Assembly: GCA_949123685.1 (NCBI GenBank) | Contig: CASBHZ010000030.1 | Location: 1-34,793 of the forward strand | Reading direction: 5' to 3' | DNA from: an uncultured Bacteroidales bacterium | Lineage (GTDB): Bacteria > Bacteroidota > Bacteroidia > Bacteroidales > Muribaculaceae | Length of the DNA stretch: 34,793 nucleotides | In this document: positions 34,031 through 34,793 of the stretch, in pieces | Position numbering within the stretch: the stretch's first letter is position 1 | Layout: every line of letters starts with the position of its first letter | Translations under genes and position numbers: made by a program | Notes under the pieces: model-generated | Told to the model about the DNA's origin: nothing | The model's input: the letters and a program-made list of their open reading frames with translations, nothing else | Databases searched by the model: none

Positions 34031-34564
34031 ATGGGAAAAGATCGATATCAAACGATTATAAAAATAGTCTTATTTTGTGCTTCTGCATTATTATGCATCT
34101 ACGGCATAACTGTCATGGTATATATGATCCACAGATGGAAGGTCGGTGTACCGCTAAGTAAAATAAACTTAAATTCTTGGGTAGACATAATATATATAAT
34201 CTATATCTTTTGTTTTTATTTTAATATACTTTGCTTTCTATTTATTGGTCTTAGATGCATTAAAAAAATTATTTTATTATTATCAAAAAATAAACCTACA
34301 GGTAACCGTAATACAACTCTGCGAAAAAGTGGAAGTCTCCTGAAAAAGAACAAATTTTTACGTGAGTCAATCTCCATAATGGCTGTTATGATCTGCACAT
34401 GTATGATAATTTCCGACTTATTTAGATGGTTTATTTCTTATGCTGTTTTCACAAGTGCAGGTAAATATGTTTTGCGACCACATTGTTCATATATCGCCAT
34501 AATTAGTATCGGGGCAGTATTATTTTTATGCGTAAAGTTTATTAACAGACTAACAAACAACTGA
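34031..34564 (+). CDS. Multi-pass membrane protein, probable immunity protein
   Basis: 177-aa protein with about four TM segments (about 9-32, 46-74, 112-130 and 147-170) and a Lys/Asn-rich cytoplasmic loop in the middle. It is directly 3' of the toxin tip, after a 93-bp gap, in the usual immunity position and with the same AT-rich composition. A membrane immunity protein suits a toxin that acts on membrane lipids. No family was recognised. Confidence 0.68.
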   Translation: MGKDRYQTIIKIVLFCASALLCIYGITVMVYMIHRWKVGVPLSKINLNSWVDIIYIIYIFCFYFNILCFLFIGLRCIKKIILLLSKNKPTGNRNTTLRKSGSLLKKNKFLRESISIMAVMICTCMIISDLFRWFISYAVFTSAGKYVLRPHCSYIAIISIGAVLFLCVKFINRLTNN

Positions 34565-34571
34565 AACTTAG

Positions 34572-34733
34572 AAACACATCAAGTTTACACACAACATATG
34601 GCAATCAAAAATTTGGTATAAATGTAGATCTCCTGTTTATAAATTAGGATTTGATTTTTGGAATACATTAAATAAAAAATTATCACAACCCCAAGATAAA
34701 TTTGAATTAAAATTTATATTTGATTTAAATTAA
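34572..34733 (+). pseudogene. ATG-less open frame, possible remnant of an old toxin or immunity gene
   Basis: 53 sense codons between stops, without any ATG, reading ...IWYKCRSPVYKLGFDFW... and ending FIFDLN. The peptide looks protein-like (mixed aromatic and charged residues) but there is no start. Displaced tips and immunity remnants are common 3' of RHS genes. It could equally be chance in AT-rich DNA. Confidence 0.2.
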
Positions 34734-34793
34734 ATAATATTAAGTATGTTTTATTAAACAGTTAATGCAATGAAATCCATTTTCAAACGTTGT

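Noticed and set aside
1..34793. CRISPR arrays, tRNA and rRNA genes
   Set aside because: No regularly spaced repeats, tRNA-like cloverleaf or rRNA segments were noticed; the repeats found are few or irregular.

Overview
The window looks like a chromosomal segment of a member of the order Bacteroidales; the family cannot be fixed from the sequence, although a gut lineage such as Muribaculaceae would fit. Supporting signs are the promoter form TTTG-N19-TAnnTTTG (a perfect example lies at 26302-26332), the general lack of Shine-Dalgarno sequences, a BtuB/BtuG outer-membrane cobalamin uptake pair with an SDDD-type lipoprotein export signal, and a Bacteroidales-type tyrosine recombinase.

Region 1 (68-9475, all minus strand) is a compact run of 12 genes read from 9475 leftwards. 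It combines a type VII secretion-like core with a ubiquitin-conjugation-like set. The first part is a GYF_2-like membrane protein, a small PH-like protein, an FtsK/EccC-like ATPase carrying two GYF_2-like domains, two WXG100-size proteins, a Cys-rich coiled-coil protein and a third short WXG-like protein. The second part is a two-TM protein, an E2-like protein, a membrane-anchored JAB/JAMM isopeptidase, an E1/ThiF-like enzyme and another two-TM protein. No ubiquitin-like protein was recognised in the window; it may lie beyond the left edge, or one of the small proteins may be the modifier or the target. The idea that conjugation chemistry and WXG/FtsK secretion act together is an inference from gene order.

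Region 2 (9476-11165) holds a tyrosine recombinase and, between it and the operon, two 19-bp inverted repeats bounding 194 bp. A TAnnTTTG promoter element lies inside them and points away from the operon in this assembly. This has the layout of an invertible, phase-variable promoter; flipping it would place the element about 50 bp upstream of the first operon gene.

Region 3 (11166-13376) encodes a NatA/NatB-like ABC exporter followed by a rho-independent terminator. Region 4 (13506-26309, minus strand) is a cobalamin locus: promoter, cobalamin riboswitch, btuB, btuG, btuF, a repeat-rich spacer with a GxxExxY gene, btuC, btuD, cbiA, a PduO-type adenosyltransferase, cbiP, cobD and cbiB. It covers uptake plus late cobamide assembly. 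Copies of one 28-bp CCAACCAC-type repeat lie at both ends of this locus.

Region 5 (26600-34793, plus strand) carries a secreted partner protein with a sorting-domain-like C-terminus, a 2059-aa RHS/YD-repeat polymorphic toxin whose AT-rich tip looks like a class-3 lipase, a multi-pass membrane protein that is the probable immunity protein, and an ATG-less reading-frame remnant at the right edge.
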